DNA of 64,000 nucleotides from the NCBI RefSeq assembly GCF_037975245.1, contig NC_092583.1:1507264-1571263 (forward strand), written 5' to 3'. Each line of letters opens with the position of its first letter. Positions within the stretch are counted from its first letter, which is position 1. The position numbers and the translations under genes were made by a program. Source of the DNA: Apostichopus japonicus (taxonomy: Eukaryota > Echinodermata > Holothuroidea > Aspidochirotida > Stichopodidae). Shown here in pieces: positions 52,024 to 64,000 of this stretch. Under the pieces are notes generated by a model. That model had not been told where the DNA came from. It saw nothing but the letters and a program-made list of their open reading frames with translations, and searched no databases.

Positions 52024-53224
52024 TGTTAAGCTTATGGACGACTTCTTCTTGGCCGAATTTCTTGTAGCTCGCGACGATGCGGTATAAAAGCAATATAATT
52101 ATTGTAATTGCATAGGTACGTTAATCTTTCAAACGGAAATAAAATATAGCTACTCCGTTTCCCCCAAATGGTTGAACACATATTGAAAATCATTAGACAG
52201 TAAATCCAGGGAGTTATAACAACCCCGTGGTAAATCTGACTTTGTTACCAGTCGGATGAATGAACTCGAATGCAACCATATAAACTAATTATAGAATCGG
52301 TGTATTTATAACGTGCCTCATCGCATTCCTTTTTCTCCCAGTAGAAAGGAGGTCTTATCTGTTCTATCGGTTTGCAGTGTCATTATTCCAGTATTTCATA
52401 TGGGTTTTTATTTTTCGTTTCTACCTTCTACAGTTTCATTGTTGTATAACTTCATTGTTTCATGGTTTCTTTGTTACGCGTGTCTATCCGTTTTTACCTT
52501 CTACAGTTTCATTGTTCAGCATAATTAAGGTTCTGAATTAGATCGTTATCAACTCGGCAACACCTTTCTGACATATTAATAAGAATTATATGAGCGAGTG
52601 AATATTGTTCATATATTGTCACGCTAACTCAGTCCAAATATTCCCTACTGTATACGAGGGACTGGTGGTGGTATGGAAACTAATGCGGCTTGGATGGTTG
52701 TGTGTTATACACGACGAGCCTTATATCTCGCATGCAAAGAATATAACACATATAGATAAACAAGTAAAGAACGAGCGCTGAGTAGATTTCGTAATTTATT
52801 TACTACAATCAGTCACAGTACAGAGAAAAACATCGGCATGAAGCCCTCAATCATCAATAGAAAAACATGCACTTAAATGAAAATGGTCACAAGTAAACGT
52901 GGTCTCAATACCGAAGTAGAGTCCTAAAAACGTTAAGAACAAAAGTATACCAAAGACTAATATAAAAACAGATACAAATATGACCAGAACGGTCGAAGCC
53001 AGGGATACTATTCCGAACCGAACGATTCAGAACGGGAAAACGGGGAAAGTCTCGAGATCTGATTCAGCTGAGCTGGTGAGCAGACGTCACGTGACCTGTA
53101 ATACTTACGTCACTGCCCACGTGGAAAGCATACGTGGCTCAAAAACAGTGACCAATAGCCTGGAGAAATAGAGGGCGACATATATGACGACCAACAGCAT
53201 TACATCATATAGCAAACTCCATAC

Positions 53225-53560
53225 AAATTGCCCCATTGACTGGCACACTTAAATGTCAAACTTTAATTAATGTGGTCGCTTAGTCTATATAGAAGTTCTC
53301 ACTAGCCATATAAACCCTACCAGTGACTGGATGGCTGACATGTTGACCATTCATAGCGCCATCAATATCTCCGTATCATGACCTTTAAGACCTATCGCTA
53401 CGAGAGCCTGCATTTTTCGTCACTAGTAAAAAAAAGCCTCTTCATTCTGTAGTAAACAATTTTCATACGCTGCTCCTGGGAGGCCAAAAGTGGTTTAAAA
53501 ATGACCTTAATTGACCCAATTTGTTGATAACATATAAATAGAAAAAGATGTTCTGATTCT
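53225..53560 (-). repeat. Dispersed repeat, inverted copy
   Basis: Reverse-complement partner of 47930-48320; nearby sequence at 53083 carries GACGTCACGTGACC, resembling the ACGTCACGTGACGT palindrome near 48374 beyond the other copy. Confidence 0.6.
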
Positions 53561-53751
53561 GCTTTATGTTACTTACCCTGATTGATAAGGAAGATGCCAC
53601 CAAATAGATTTCGTGTTACAGAGATATGTCAAAGGGCACACTGATTTCACTGAACCTCATTCAGACCTTTATATATGTGAATTAATTAAACAAAAAATTC
53701 ATATAGACCTCCTCCAGTCAACATTCAACACGAATGATTACCAAGGAAAAA

Positions 53752-53753
<2 letters not shown>

Positions 53754-53792
<39 letters not shown>

Positions 53793-53857
53793 CCTATATA
53801 TATATAGCCTATATATATAGCCTATATATATAGCCTATATATAGCCTATATATAGCC

Positions 53858-53890
<33 letters not shown>
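53754..53890. repeat. TA-rich microsatellite with TATATAGCC units
   Basis: (TA)n interrupted by about seven TATATAGCC-type units. Confidence 0.9.
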
Positions 53891-53891
<1 letters not shown>

Positions 53892-55044
53892 CTACTACTA
53901 CTTTTGATGAATAGAACTGTTGATGAAACGCTCCATGCGTTTTACGACGCCTTTGTTTTTTATGGTTCTGGAAGCTGTGAACGGTTTTATTCTGCAATTG
54001 TTTTTCGATACCGCGGTCCTTGCATTTGGTGCTTGTTCGTTAATGACATGGGATTTGCTTTTAAGCAATATTGCAAATTTTTTTGTGATTTTATCGCTCC
54101 TGACAACAACAACAAAAAAACGCTTAGTTCTTCGTTCAACCATTAAATAACCATAGTAACAATACTTACAGATTGTGGTTCAATAAGCTGAATACACACA
54201 TATAAAACTTCGTTCTTTTCTTTACTACATGGGGGCATGGATTTCAATAGCAGCAAGCGTTTATTAACACACCAGGGATACAGCATTAGGTCTTTGAGCC
54301 TTTGAGTTCACATATTAAGTATACAGTCATGATGAAATTGATAAACTTCTCGATATTTGTTACTTCTGTTACTATAGTATACCATGAAATTTGTAGATTG
54401 AAATTTGGAGGAAAAAAATCGCAGCACTTTACAGAACTTCAGTACTGTGATAAACCTAACGCGAAACATCGGTATAAGAGGTCGAAAATTCGCAAAAATG
54501 AAAAAATAATCGAAACAAGAAAGAATATTCCTTGTGTATGAACCCCAAACTCCACCGGTTTTCTGCCGCCCCCTCCCCCACTATGTGATAGCTTCCTACA
54601 CCACTGCCATATAACGACAGAACGCCATGGCGATGTACAGTAGTGAAACACAAATTAAGTTAACCACAGTCAGGCGAATTAGGGTCTTACTTTGAACTTA
54701 CGATACCACCAATCTGTCCTTATTAATAAAATTGAGGACAAAAACGTCGGATTAAATAGCTCCTCTTCTTACAAAAGGATTTTCTATCGGTTTACAATCT
54801 GCATCTGTACGAAAGAAAGAAACAAGAAAACTAATGTAAGACACGCACACAGCTTTCATATATCTTTTCTTATTCATTACCCTGCAACTGCATATTTTGC
54901 AAAGATTCAATTGGCCACTTCCTGCTGCAATAAGTGCACAATACATAGTATCAGAGCAAGTATATACAAAATGTAATTTACGTATGTGGTAACCTACAGC
55001 ATGATGTAACAACTTGATGAACCCCATTAAAACAAGGCTTTAAA

Positions 55045-55332
<288 letters not shown>

Positions 55333-55351
55333 CTTACTATATAAAAATAGC

Positions 55352-55873
55352 TTACTTACCAAGCAAACATTTGATTGAGATACAGACTTGAGTCTTGTGG
55401 GGCATACTCAGCGGGTCACACTCATTATCGTTAACTGCCTGACTTCCAACGCGACACTCGACCGACCTTTGCTGTTTTCCTTTTCCACACTTTGTTGAAC
55501 ACTAAAAGAATAAAACAGAAACACTTACAGTGGTATTACGTAATATGATCGAATCCAGAGACCGCTGTTTTGTCTTTCCTGTAACTCCTAGCCTATACCT
55601 CTAGTCAGCGTTCGATGATTACGTCGAGTGCCCCCGCCACTCCCCCCCCCCCCCACCCCTTCCAGTTTATTTTATTATTCTGTTATCTTCTTTTCACATA
55701 TACATATACAAACACAGATGTACGGTAGGAATGTAAAGTGTACAAGTACACATGAAAGGGAGTGAAAATAAAATAATCCTTTGTGGTTTTGAGAAGTAGA
55801 TAACCCAAAAGCCCTGTTTAGGAACGAGAAAGACTACAAAAGTATAATAATATTAATAGTAATAGTAATAGTA

Positions 55874-55935
<62 letters not shown>

Positions 55936-58900
55936 TATAATAATAATGATAATAATAATAATAATAATGATAACAGTAATGATAATAATAATAATAACAA
56001 ATACTTGCTCTCAAACAACAGGCTATAAACTAAAGGAGTCAAACGCACACAATACACACACCCACCCACCCACCCACCCACGACCAAAAACAATATCCTT
56101 TAGATCCCTTACCTCTCCAAAGGCCGATCCAATCACCCATCGTGGTGCATCGCAGACCCCTACTGCACAGGGTCTACTGGTTAACGGTTTAGGGTCAGGA
56201 CAGTTGATGTCTGCCACCGTATTGAAGCCATTCTCACACACGACCGATCTGGTCTGTGTCCCAAAACCACATGTCACGGGACAGGGGTTGTACATCCCAA
56301 TTAACCAATCACAATTTCCCACGTTACAACTTCGCATTGACGTAGGTTGGAGAAGGGGATCACAAATGGCGTTGTTAACCACTACATCATTCTGTATACA
56401 TGTAACAAGTCGTGTTTGGCTGCCTATTCCACAATCCACGTCGCACTGTTAAGAAATATGAATTAATATATACAAAAGCGCAAACGAAAAAACGAACGAA
56501 TGAACGTACGAATGAATGTGTAACATATATTTTCGTCTCTTTTTGCAAAATTCATCAAATTTGAGAGTTTCACTGTTCTTGTGACTGGCGTAGGTGGACG
56601 TCGTTCATATGAGGGTCCTAATGCTTTTCTAGGGGCAGGCAGAAGCTATCTGCTTGATAAACAATTTTGTGTGGACATTACTGGGGAGTACACATATATG
56701 TAGGCTACATACAACCTCCGCCGCCCCCACCACTACCTAGGTACGCCGTTGTTTCTTGTTTAACCTTTTTGTCACTTTTATGAATTGAATATAACAGTGA
56801 TAGATAATTACCTGACCGAAAGGGTCAGCGATCCATTGCGCGCAAAGTCCTGCGTTGCAAGCTCTGATTGTGTCTGGTTTAGGGCCAACGGTACTCTCGC
56901 ATGCACTGTCGGCTACTACACTCTGCACCCCGTTTGTGGCTGAGATACAGGTGACCATCCTCGTCTCGGTTCCATCACAAGTGGCAGAACAAGTACTCCA
57001 TTCGCCAACGACCCAACTGGAAAGAAGAAGAAGAAGAAGCACCACTGTTAACAATTATGGGGGTATTGCGATGACTAAAACTCATTGCTTTACCAACATT
57101 GTTGGGAAAAAATTGTTCTGGATAATTAGGTCAAAACCACATCCCCATATTATTTTTGATAGAGAAGGATATATATATTTTCTCCTTCTATTACTTAGTG
57201 ATATTTTGTGATATGCGAACAATGCCATCATGACAATTCCTTATAACATATTTTTGTCATGTGGGGATACAGCAAGGAAGAGGAGGATGTGATCGAGACA
57301 AACAGATTCATTATCTGCTGGTGGTGGTTCCTGAAAACGGCTTAAACCATGCATACATAAAATAAATGATTGTGGCACTTCTTGTACTCTGTAGTTTTAA
57401 ACGTAATCGTAGACGTATGCTATGTCGTTAAGAAACTTGCAAAAGAAAAGAAAAGAAAAGGCTTGACCTGCAAACTTGCAACAGAAATCAAAATATACAG
57501 TTTCAATCGAAACGATTTTAGCATGTAACGTGGTCACTTACGACAGGATCGCCGTTGAAGAATCGTAGTACTCGAATTCGATGGGTGTCGCCAAAGACGA
57601 GGTTAGGAACACTTCAACTGTCAACGGTTCTGGAATGGGACCAGGGCTACGGAACGTCTCCATGACGTTGGTTACCACCTCATGAACGATAACAAAGTTA
57701 CCAACAAACGCACGTTGTGAAGCATCTGGGTTCGGACCATTTCCGCGAAATTTCACCCCACTCGTGCTAGTGATTGCTTATGAGTGAGAAAACAAAATAA
57801 ATGGTGATCACAATTCATTTACTGACTTTGATAAGTAGAAAGTATATTTCGTCGGTGGCGTGCCTCCCACGCCCCGCCCACCCCCCCCCCCAATATAACC
57901 AGCAGCCCACCCCTGTTAATCACTAGGCTATCATGGGAATTATGAATAGATTCGAATCGTCGACGCATTTCAGATGTGTCGTACTCACCACACAGATACC
58001 GCAACTATTTTAAACTCCATTAAAGTGTAACCACTGCTTATAGAAAAAGATTTAACCATGTTTGCTCGTTACTTTTGATTTTGTTTTCGTGATAATGTTT
58101 TTTTTTTATCATTTTGGGATGTTTGTTTCTTAATGATCTACCTCATTAATGTAATCATCGTTGTTAAATGTGATCTCCTAAGTTGAAGTTATTTACTTGC
58201 AGTATAAATATATAAAAGTAATCAGTAGTAAAAAAATTGGATTGGAATTTGTATAAAGTTTGAGTATCAAATGTTTCAGTTCAATTCAAAAGCTACAAGT
58301 AGCTAGTAGAGAGCCAGAGTAAAGTCACTAAATCTTAAAAAGATATCAAACTTCATGTTGACTAAAAGAAAACCAACTGTCATGTTTACGAAGGAACTTT
58401 GTCAATTTCTCAGATTGTACGCAACTTATTTTTGTTCTCAATCTATCGTTGTACCCAAATCTAATTGAGCCTTGAAATAAATTCCTTACGAAGCGAATGT
58501 TTATTTTTTTTCTTTCTCTTCTCTTGGGATACCTACCAATATGGTCCCCACGTAACAAATTGTTGTTAGTGATTCGTATCGATGTTGCTCCTGTTGGAAT
58601 TTCCACAACAAAATTAAAGACTGTAGAGAAAAAAACAAACATAACAAAACTGGAAATTAGAACATCACTCGCATACGAAAGCAAATATCCAATACATAAG
58701 TGTGAACACTGTTGATTTTTCGTTTTGAATTTCGTCTCGTTTTATTTAGGTCTTCAAGATTTTCTTTTGAGAAAGACGACGATTTATCCCGCAATGAAGT
58801 ACTTGATCAATTATAAACGATTCACTTTGTTTGGTTCTATTGCGAGGTGGTTTGGTGTAGTCTTTGATCAAGACGTTCAGTCTATACATAAATAATTGTC

Positions 58901-61900
58901 GAATTATAACACTAACTGAGGGCGCCCTTCCACAAATCTGCCTGTCAAGGGAATTAGACTTATAACAGATTTTGACAGATTTTCGAACGACGTTACGAGG
59001 GCGCACTCATGTTAATTGTAACAGCAGAATGCCAGGGTCTTGGACAAGACTAGGTTTTTGGTGTGGCTATTTTCCGCTGCTATAGAATCGTACGTTATTC
59101 GGTCATTACTCACTCCCAGATACGCCTGCGGCGAAGGTGCTCGACTGTCTCTGACAAGATGTCCCGTCACCGTTACAGACTCGGCAAACGTCGAAGACCT
59201 GGTTACTTCCTTGAAGCCCATCACAACCAAACCTCTGCAGGAGAAACACAAAATACCAACAAAAATGAGAGTGGAAAAAAGGTAACTACACAGTGCATCT
59301 AAACATACGAGGAAAAAACATTTCTTTCTGAACAGGAATATCAGCTGATAACAGCTGCTAGTTCTGTCTGTCCGTGTGATTGTCTGTCTGCCTGTTGCCT
59401 TGACACTCTAAATATGCGCCCACTATCTAGATATGTATAACCCTGTGCATCCTCTGTCACTCTGTGATCTTCTAATGGGGGAGTAACAATAAAACAAACA
59501 ATAACTGGGATATATCCTATACTTATATATTATTCTTCAAATCCTTGCCGTCGCTACTTTCCCGGTCTCGGCCCTTGTATCTTTTTGTCGTTTCCCATCA
59601 CAGACTCTACCCAAAATGCCTATCCACTGACTGAAGGATAATCAATACAGATGGTATAACATTATCTGGCATGAAATGTATTAATACACATGGTGTGAAC
59701 TACACTCCCTTCTTTAATACTCCGTTATTTTGCGATTCCTCAAATACTTTCAATATAATGATGAAATGATATGTTTTACTCAGGGGCAGTTTTGCCAGGC
59801 TGCCCTTATAGCACCATGCATGAAGTCAGCGGGGTATTTCGCGCCTCCATCTGACTAAGAGGACCAAAATCATGAACAAGATGAATTCGGGGCCATTGGT
59901 ACCTCCACTTAGCAGCGCATAGGGCACCTCGGACCCAGCGGCGCAACGATACAAAGCCGGTGAACCGGCATAGACTAATCTGCCCTGTTTGTACCTGACA
60001 TGTTCCCGACACACAACGTAGAATAATCGATTCGTCGGCGGTGTTGTAGTCCCAGCAACCAGTACCGTCTGTATTAACGCCGGGAGGGCGGAAATCATAC
60101 AAAGGCTGACCAACGAGAAGGCAAGGATTTCGGCAATACTCGTCCGCTGAAGGAAAGTAGATTCAGGGACAAGTTGAATAAAGATTTGACACTTTTACTC
60201 AACGCTTAATTATAAATAAGATGATAAATAAAGAAAAATTCATAACGCTATTGCCTATGATATTGAAGTGATAAATAAATTGACGTGGTATGAATTGGGA
60301 ATAGTGGGAATTAGTAATAAAGCAAAATAAACTATAGTCTGTTGTTAGAAGTCACGGTTCACGTTGTGGCCTACATATTATATTCCCCTTTGCCAAATTG
60401 ACCCAGATGTAGTCAAAACAATATACAAGTTTCATCACCCATATAACATATAGTTTTCCCCTTGTTAGACTGGTATGTATATGGGCTCCCCCTAGAAATA
60501 CTATTAGCCTACATTAAATGTAGAATGTTTCTTCAAATGTGTACATTAATGTATAATCTAAAGTAACATTTTATCAAAATGAAATTATTTTTCTTATGAA
60601 TATTGTTAAATTCATACTTAAATTACGTAAACTTCAACTTTCTATAGCTGCCATTGAAATATCACCTGATTAAAAATACTTGTTATTGTATTGCGCGTGC
60701 GCCCTACAATATTGACATTACTGGTCAAATGAACGATGCCTACATGACTTGACTTTGAAACTTAAAGTTTCATATAGTCTCTGTACATTTGCAGTTTCAG
60801 AGGCTAGCTGTGTAGCCAACTTATACTGATCCTGTCACGGCGCTCACTAGCGCCCTCACTTTGTAGTTACCTATATGACTATTGCCCAAGCAATAACACC
60901 ACGAACAACCGAAAAGTTCTTCCTAATACTGCAAGCACTCCACGCATATGGCAAGCCATGTGGGACAAACACCGCATAATATATCCGCGTATTAATTCGA
61001 ATATATACGCGTATTAATTGTACATGTGTAAAGTTTCGCTTTTTGAAGCGATCTCGCGAACCCGCCAAAACATTTATCGTTGGTATATGTACACAGCAAG
61101 AGCGGAATTGTTTTTTCGTGTATATTCTAATTAATCCGTGCATATATTGGATTTAATCTCCATATGTATTTTATTTAATACGTGTATATTTTCGAATTAA
61201 TACGTGTTTATATTCGAATTAATACGTGTATATATTCGAATTAATACGTGGATATATTCGAATTAATACGCGGATATATTTAAGCCATATGATTGGCTCA
61301 TAATATATACGCGTATATATTCCAATTAATACGCGTATAAATTCCAATTAATATGCGGATATATTATGCAGTGTTTGTCCCATATGGCTTGCCATAAACG
61401 CGATCTACTTATTTCTGGAATACTACTCACTTGGCATACCGGCTTGCAGAGCAAAGAACTGTGTCCATTCATGAACATTACCGTCGGTATCTGGTACGGA
61501 TGCCGTGGCAGCACATTGCTCATTTCGGAAATCATCAGGAGAATTCAAACACGGCTTATGAAGAAATGATAATAAAACAGAACGATGAACATGTACTTGG
61601 GATAATCGTGTGCGTATTATGTTTAAATCTGATATTCCTAAGTTTAACACAGTCATCTGCCCCCCCCCCCCCAACTTAATCATTTTCGTTCAAATCTATC
61701 CCACTTGGGAAATATCTCAACACAATTTTATGTTCAGTGGTGATATTATCTGGAATAACTGAGATTACGCCAAGAGCACTAATCACAAACTAAAATCTCA
61801 TTTAATGAAGGAGTTTTATTTATCTAACTTTTCGGGTTCCATACATACTTTGACGGAGGGGGTATTAGCCACAATATAAGCTGGGAGATAGTGAAGGAAT

Positions 61901-61982
61901 CGAACACGTACAAACGTAAATCGGGCCAGTGCAACCTTTACGTTGAAAAATGCTGGAAATCTTAGGTACCAAGGACAGTATA

Positions 61983-62034
<52 letters not shown>

Positions 62035-63312
62035 CTTTTAGAAATAATAACAGTGTTGAATTTGTATCAGTAGAATGCGGCAAAATCAAGGCAATTTTTC
62101 TTCCACCAGTAACCAACCACCCCGGTCTCCCCCTTCAAACGCACACGCACACATTCACCCCACAAACCAAGAACACACTGAAATGTCATATATTACACAA
62201 AAGGTGATCACTTACATTTAGATTGCAAAGCCGGAACTCCACTCCTTCCCCCACACAGGGAGCGCCACCCCATACCGGGGCGGGGTTGTTGCAAACTCGC
62301 TGACGTATAATCACACCACCGCTGCATGATCTCGAACAGGACGTCTCTGTCCAATCAGACCAGCCACCATTAACCGGAAGTGGGATTGCAGACAGGGGCA
62401 CGCATGCGCCGGCCAGGCATACCTGAATAAGTAAATAAATTACTAAAAACCCCGCAAAAAAAAATTAAAAAAATACCATGAATGTTATCAGTTGCAGAAG
62501 CACTGTGGCCTCGTATTGTCAACAAATTATGGTTCATAATTGTTGTGCTTAATTCCTTACTTATTATAGCCTTACGTAAACACATTCATATACATTACCA
62601 GAAGAAAGAAATTGCTGGGTGTCATTAATATATATCCAGTTTGCCACTTTTCATTTCACAAAGTCGCAATTAAAGCTATTGATAGTTATATTGATAGTTA
62701 GCAGAACAGTTTGTCCATGATAATTTCAGCCCTATACTTATCGTATATCATATATGCTTAAAGGTAGTCAGTATGGGCCCCAAATTATAGCCCACTATAA
62801 TTGCTAGAAGTTTTTAAATAGTACTGGGGGCGCCAGCCCCCCCCCCCCCCCAGTGAAAAATATGGAGGGGCGGAAGTATCATCCCCCCCCCCCCCCCCCG
62901 CTTCGCAGGCCAGAAAACCCCTTTTTCATTTCCAAATGAGAAAAAAAAATCTCATTTGGAGCACCAAATTGCATCTAAGGCCAGGTGAAAATGCAAAACC
63001 AATCCAAAGGGGCAGGGGGACACCCCCTCCCCTTAAACCCCTCTCCCAGGCCGCCATCAGTCTTCAGCCCCCCACTAAAAAGTACCTTCCTACGCCACTG
63101 CGTCGTACGCATTACAATCTACCATTGGGTTGTAAGGTTTGCCGTGGAGACGTAAGTCTTAATTCAGCCACAACATTCAGCTGTTTTTTTAAATTGATTT
63201 GTAATGTATATCTTACCATACCACCACCACATGGTGTCCCCTCGGCTACACCAAACCCTACAGGATTACAGTTTCCACCAAGCGAGGTACAGGAAAGATT
63301 TTCACAATCCAA
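55352..63312 (-). CDS. ADAMTS-like metalloprotease, gene B (C-terminal part; catalytic half lies right of the window)
   Basis: Exons in transcript order: 63312-63217 (disintegrin end: [24 protein letters not shown]), 62422-62216 (CLAGACV and TSP1 [18 protein letters not shown]), 61554-61431 ([15 protein letters not shown]), 60146-59995 ([15 protein letters not shown]), 59234-59114 ([20 protein letters not shown]), 58620-58537 (spacer [14 protein letters not shown]), 57776-57542 ([19 protein letters not shown]), 57016-56812 (TSP1 [16 protein letters not shown]), 56445-56113 (TSP1 [23 protein letters not shown]), 55501-55352 ([22 protein letters not shown], or donor gtaagt at 55359). This gives 568 codons. 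Exon lengths equal those of gene A in eight of ten cases or differ by 3-6 nt. Only one 333-nt TSP1 exon is present against three in gene A. Function by homology: secreted matrix protease, if the unseen catalytic domain is intact. Confidence 0.8.
55848..55990. repeat. (AAT)n microsatellite
   Basis: AAT/AGT trinucleotides in the gene B intron before the last exon. Confidence 0.95.
60949..61394. mobile_element. Palindromic MITE, 446 bp, TA target site
   Basis: Long terminal inverted repeats: left TGGCAAGCCATGTGGGACAA continuing ACACCGCATAATATATCCGC; the right end, reverse-complemented, is TGGCAAGCCATATGGGACAA with ACACTGCATAATATATCCGC. TA dinucleotides flank both ends (60947-60948 and 61395-61396). 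Inside (about 61125-61340) are repeated units near TTCGAATTAATACGTGTATA. TA target sites fit Tc1/mariner-type mobilisation. It ends 36 bp from the donor of the gene B exon 61554-61431. Confidence 0.8.
61987..62030. repeat. (TA)n microsatellite
   Basis: TA dinucleotides in a gene B intron. Confidence 0.9.
62820..63105. mobile_element. Fragment related to the 50430-51439 element
   Basis: The block 'GCACCAAATTGCATCTAAGG ... CCCCTCCCCTTAAACCCCTC' is the reverse complement of sequence at about 50455-50580. It ends in CCTACGCCACTG, resembling the terminal repeats of the window's other MITEs. No clear target duplication was found. Confidence 0.55.
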
Positions 63313-63574
63313 CTATAAAAGAAGTAAAATACAGAATAAATCGGTAAGTATCGGTAAGTCTTGGCAGAGACCTAATTAATGGTCCGTAAGAAAATACAGA
63401 CCTATACTCATAGCGATCCGCCACAAAGGGTGTAAAAATCTCTCGAAACATGTCCGTGACTGAAAGAAAAAGTTATACCAGTATACATCGTGTTCATAGC
63501 TGCAGCTTCTAACCATGGTCCCTATAGTCACCAAATATACTAGAAAGACTTAAAATTCTTCTTAAGACCCTATA

Positions 63575-64000
63575 CCATAGAAGACCCCATATCATAGACC
63601 ACCCCATATCATAGACGACCCCATATCGTAGACGACCCCATATCATAGACGACCCCATATCATAGACGACCCAATATGGTAGACGACCCCATTTCATAGA
63701 CGACCCTAATATGGTAGACGACCCCATATCGTAGACGACCCCCATATCATAGACGACCCCATATGGTAGAAGATCCCATATGGTAGAAGATCCCATATCA
63801 TAAAAGACCCATATCGTAGACGATCCCATATCGTAGACGACCCCATGTCATAGACGACCCCATACATAGACGACCCCATATCATAGACGACCCCATATCA
63901 TAGACGACCCCATATCATACACGACCCTATATCATAGACGACCTCATTTCATAGACGACCCTATATGTTAGACGACCTCATATCGTAGACGACCCCATAT
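63575..64000. repeat. 17-bp minisatellite running off the window
   Basis: Unit GACGACCCCATATCATA repeats about 25 times with point changes and small indels, and continues to the last base. Its open minus frame is an artefact of the repeat. Confidence 0.95.

Noticed and set aside
53898-54150. Overlapping open frames on both strands
   Set aside because: No similarity recognised and no exon neighbours; the overlap on both strands suggests chance or an old repeat.
63509-63829. 106-codon frame with repeated YDMGSSTIW
   Set aside because: Product of the 17-bp minisatellite.

Overview
This is an AT-rich stretch of animal nuclear DNA: small exons with GT/AG boundaries, long introns, many microsatellites and a dense layer of decayed transposons (CR1/L2-like and RTE-like LINEs, Ginger-like and hAT-like DNA elements, MITEs). 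The gene content (METTL27-like methyltransferase, innexin-like channels, ADAMTS proteases) and the TTAGGG-type interstitial repeat fit a marine invertebrate. I lean towards a deuterostome, possibly an echinoderm such as a sea cucumber, but the sequence does not prove this.

Layout. 275-791 (+) holds the last two exons of a METTL27-like methyltransferase. 5.1-7.25 kb (-) and 24.15-26.06 kb (+) hold two divergently oriented paralogues of a four-transmembrane channel protein resembling innexins/pannexins. Each has two coding exons, with the intron at the same codon and phase. The 17 kb between them is mostly transposon debris: a LINE tail with a Penelope-like fragment, a hAT remnant, an RTE 3' end with a (GAT)n tail, a broken Ginger-like integrase gene, and several MITE-like elements with GC-rich ends and 8-bp target duplications. 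A long ACTT/ACTG/ACTC satellite follows the second channel gene.

From 29.2 kb to the right edge, two tandem paralogous ADAMTS-type genes are on the minus strand. Gene A (29.2-52.0 kb) looks complete: signal peptide, reprolysin prodomain with a furin-type site, metalloprotease with HEIGHTLTLLHD, disintegrin-like region, central TSP1, Cys-rich region, spacer, and a C-terminal TSP1 array. Gene B (55.35-63.3 kb and beyond) shows its disintegrin-to-C-terminus part; its catalytic half lies outside the window. Exon sizes in the shared part are nearly identical, so the genes arose by duplication. In gene A the TSP1 exons then expanded by a recent tandem duplication of about 0.73 kb. That event left two 22-codon half exons and a TSP1 exon that has lost its 5' half and its acceptor.

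The most interesting items are the innexin-like pair (notable if the host is an echinoderm, a group I recall as lacking recognised gap-junction proteins) and the TSP1 exon rearrangement in gene A. All gene models come from reading splice sites and frames by eye; no database search was possible.
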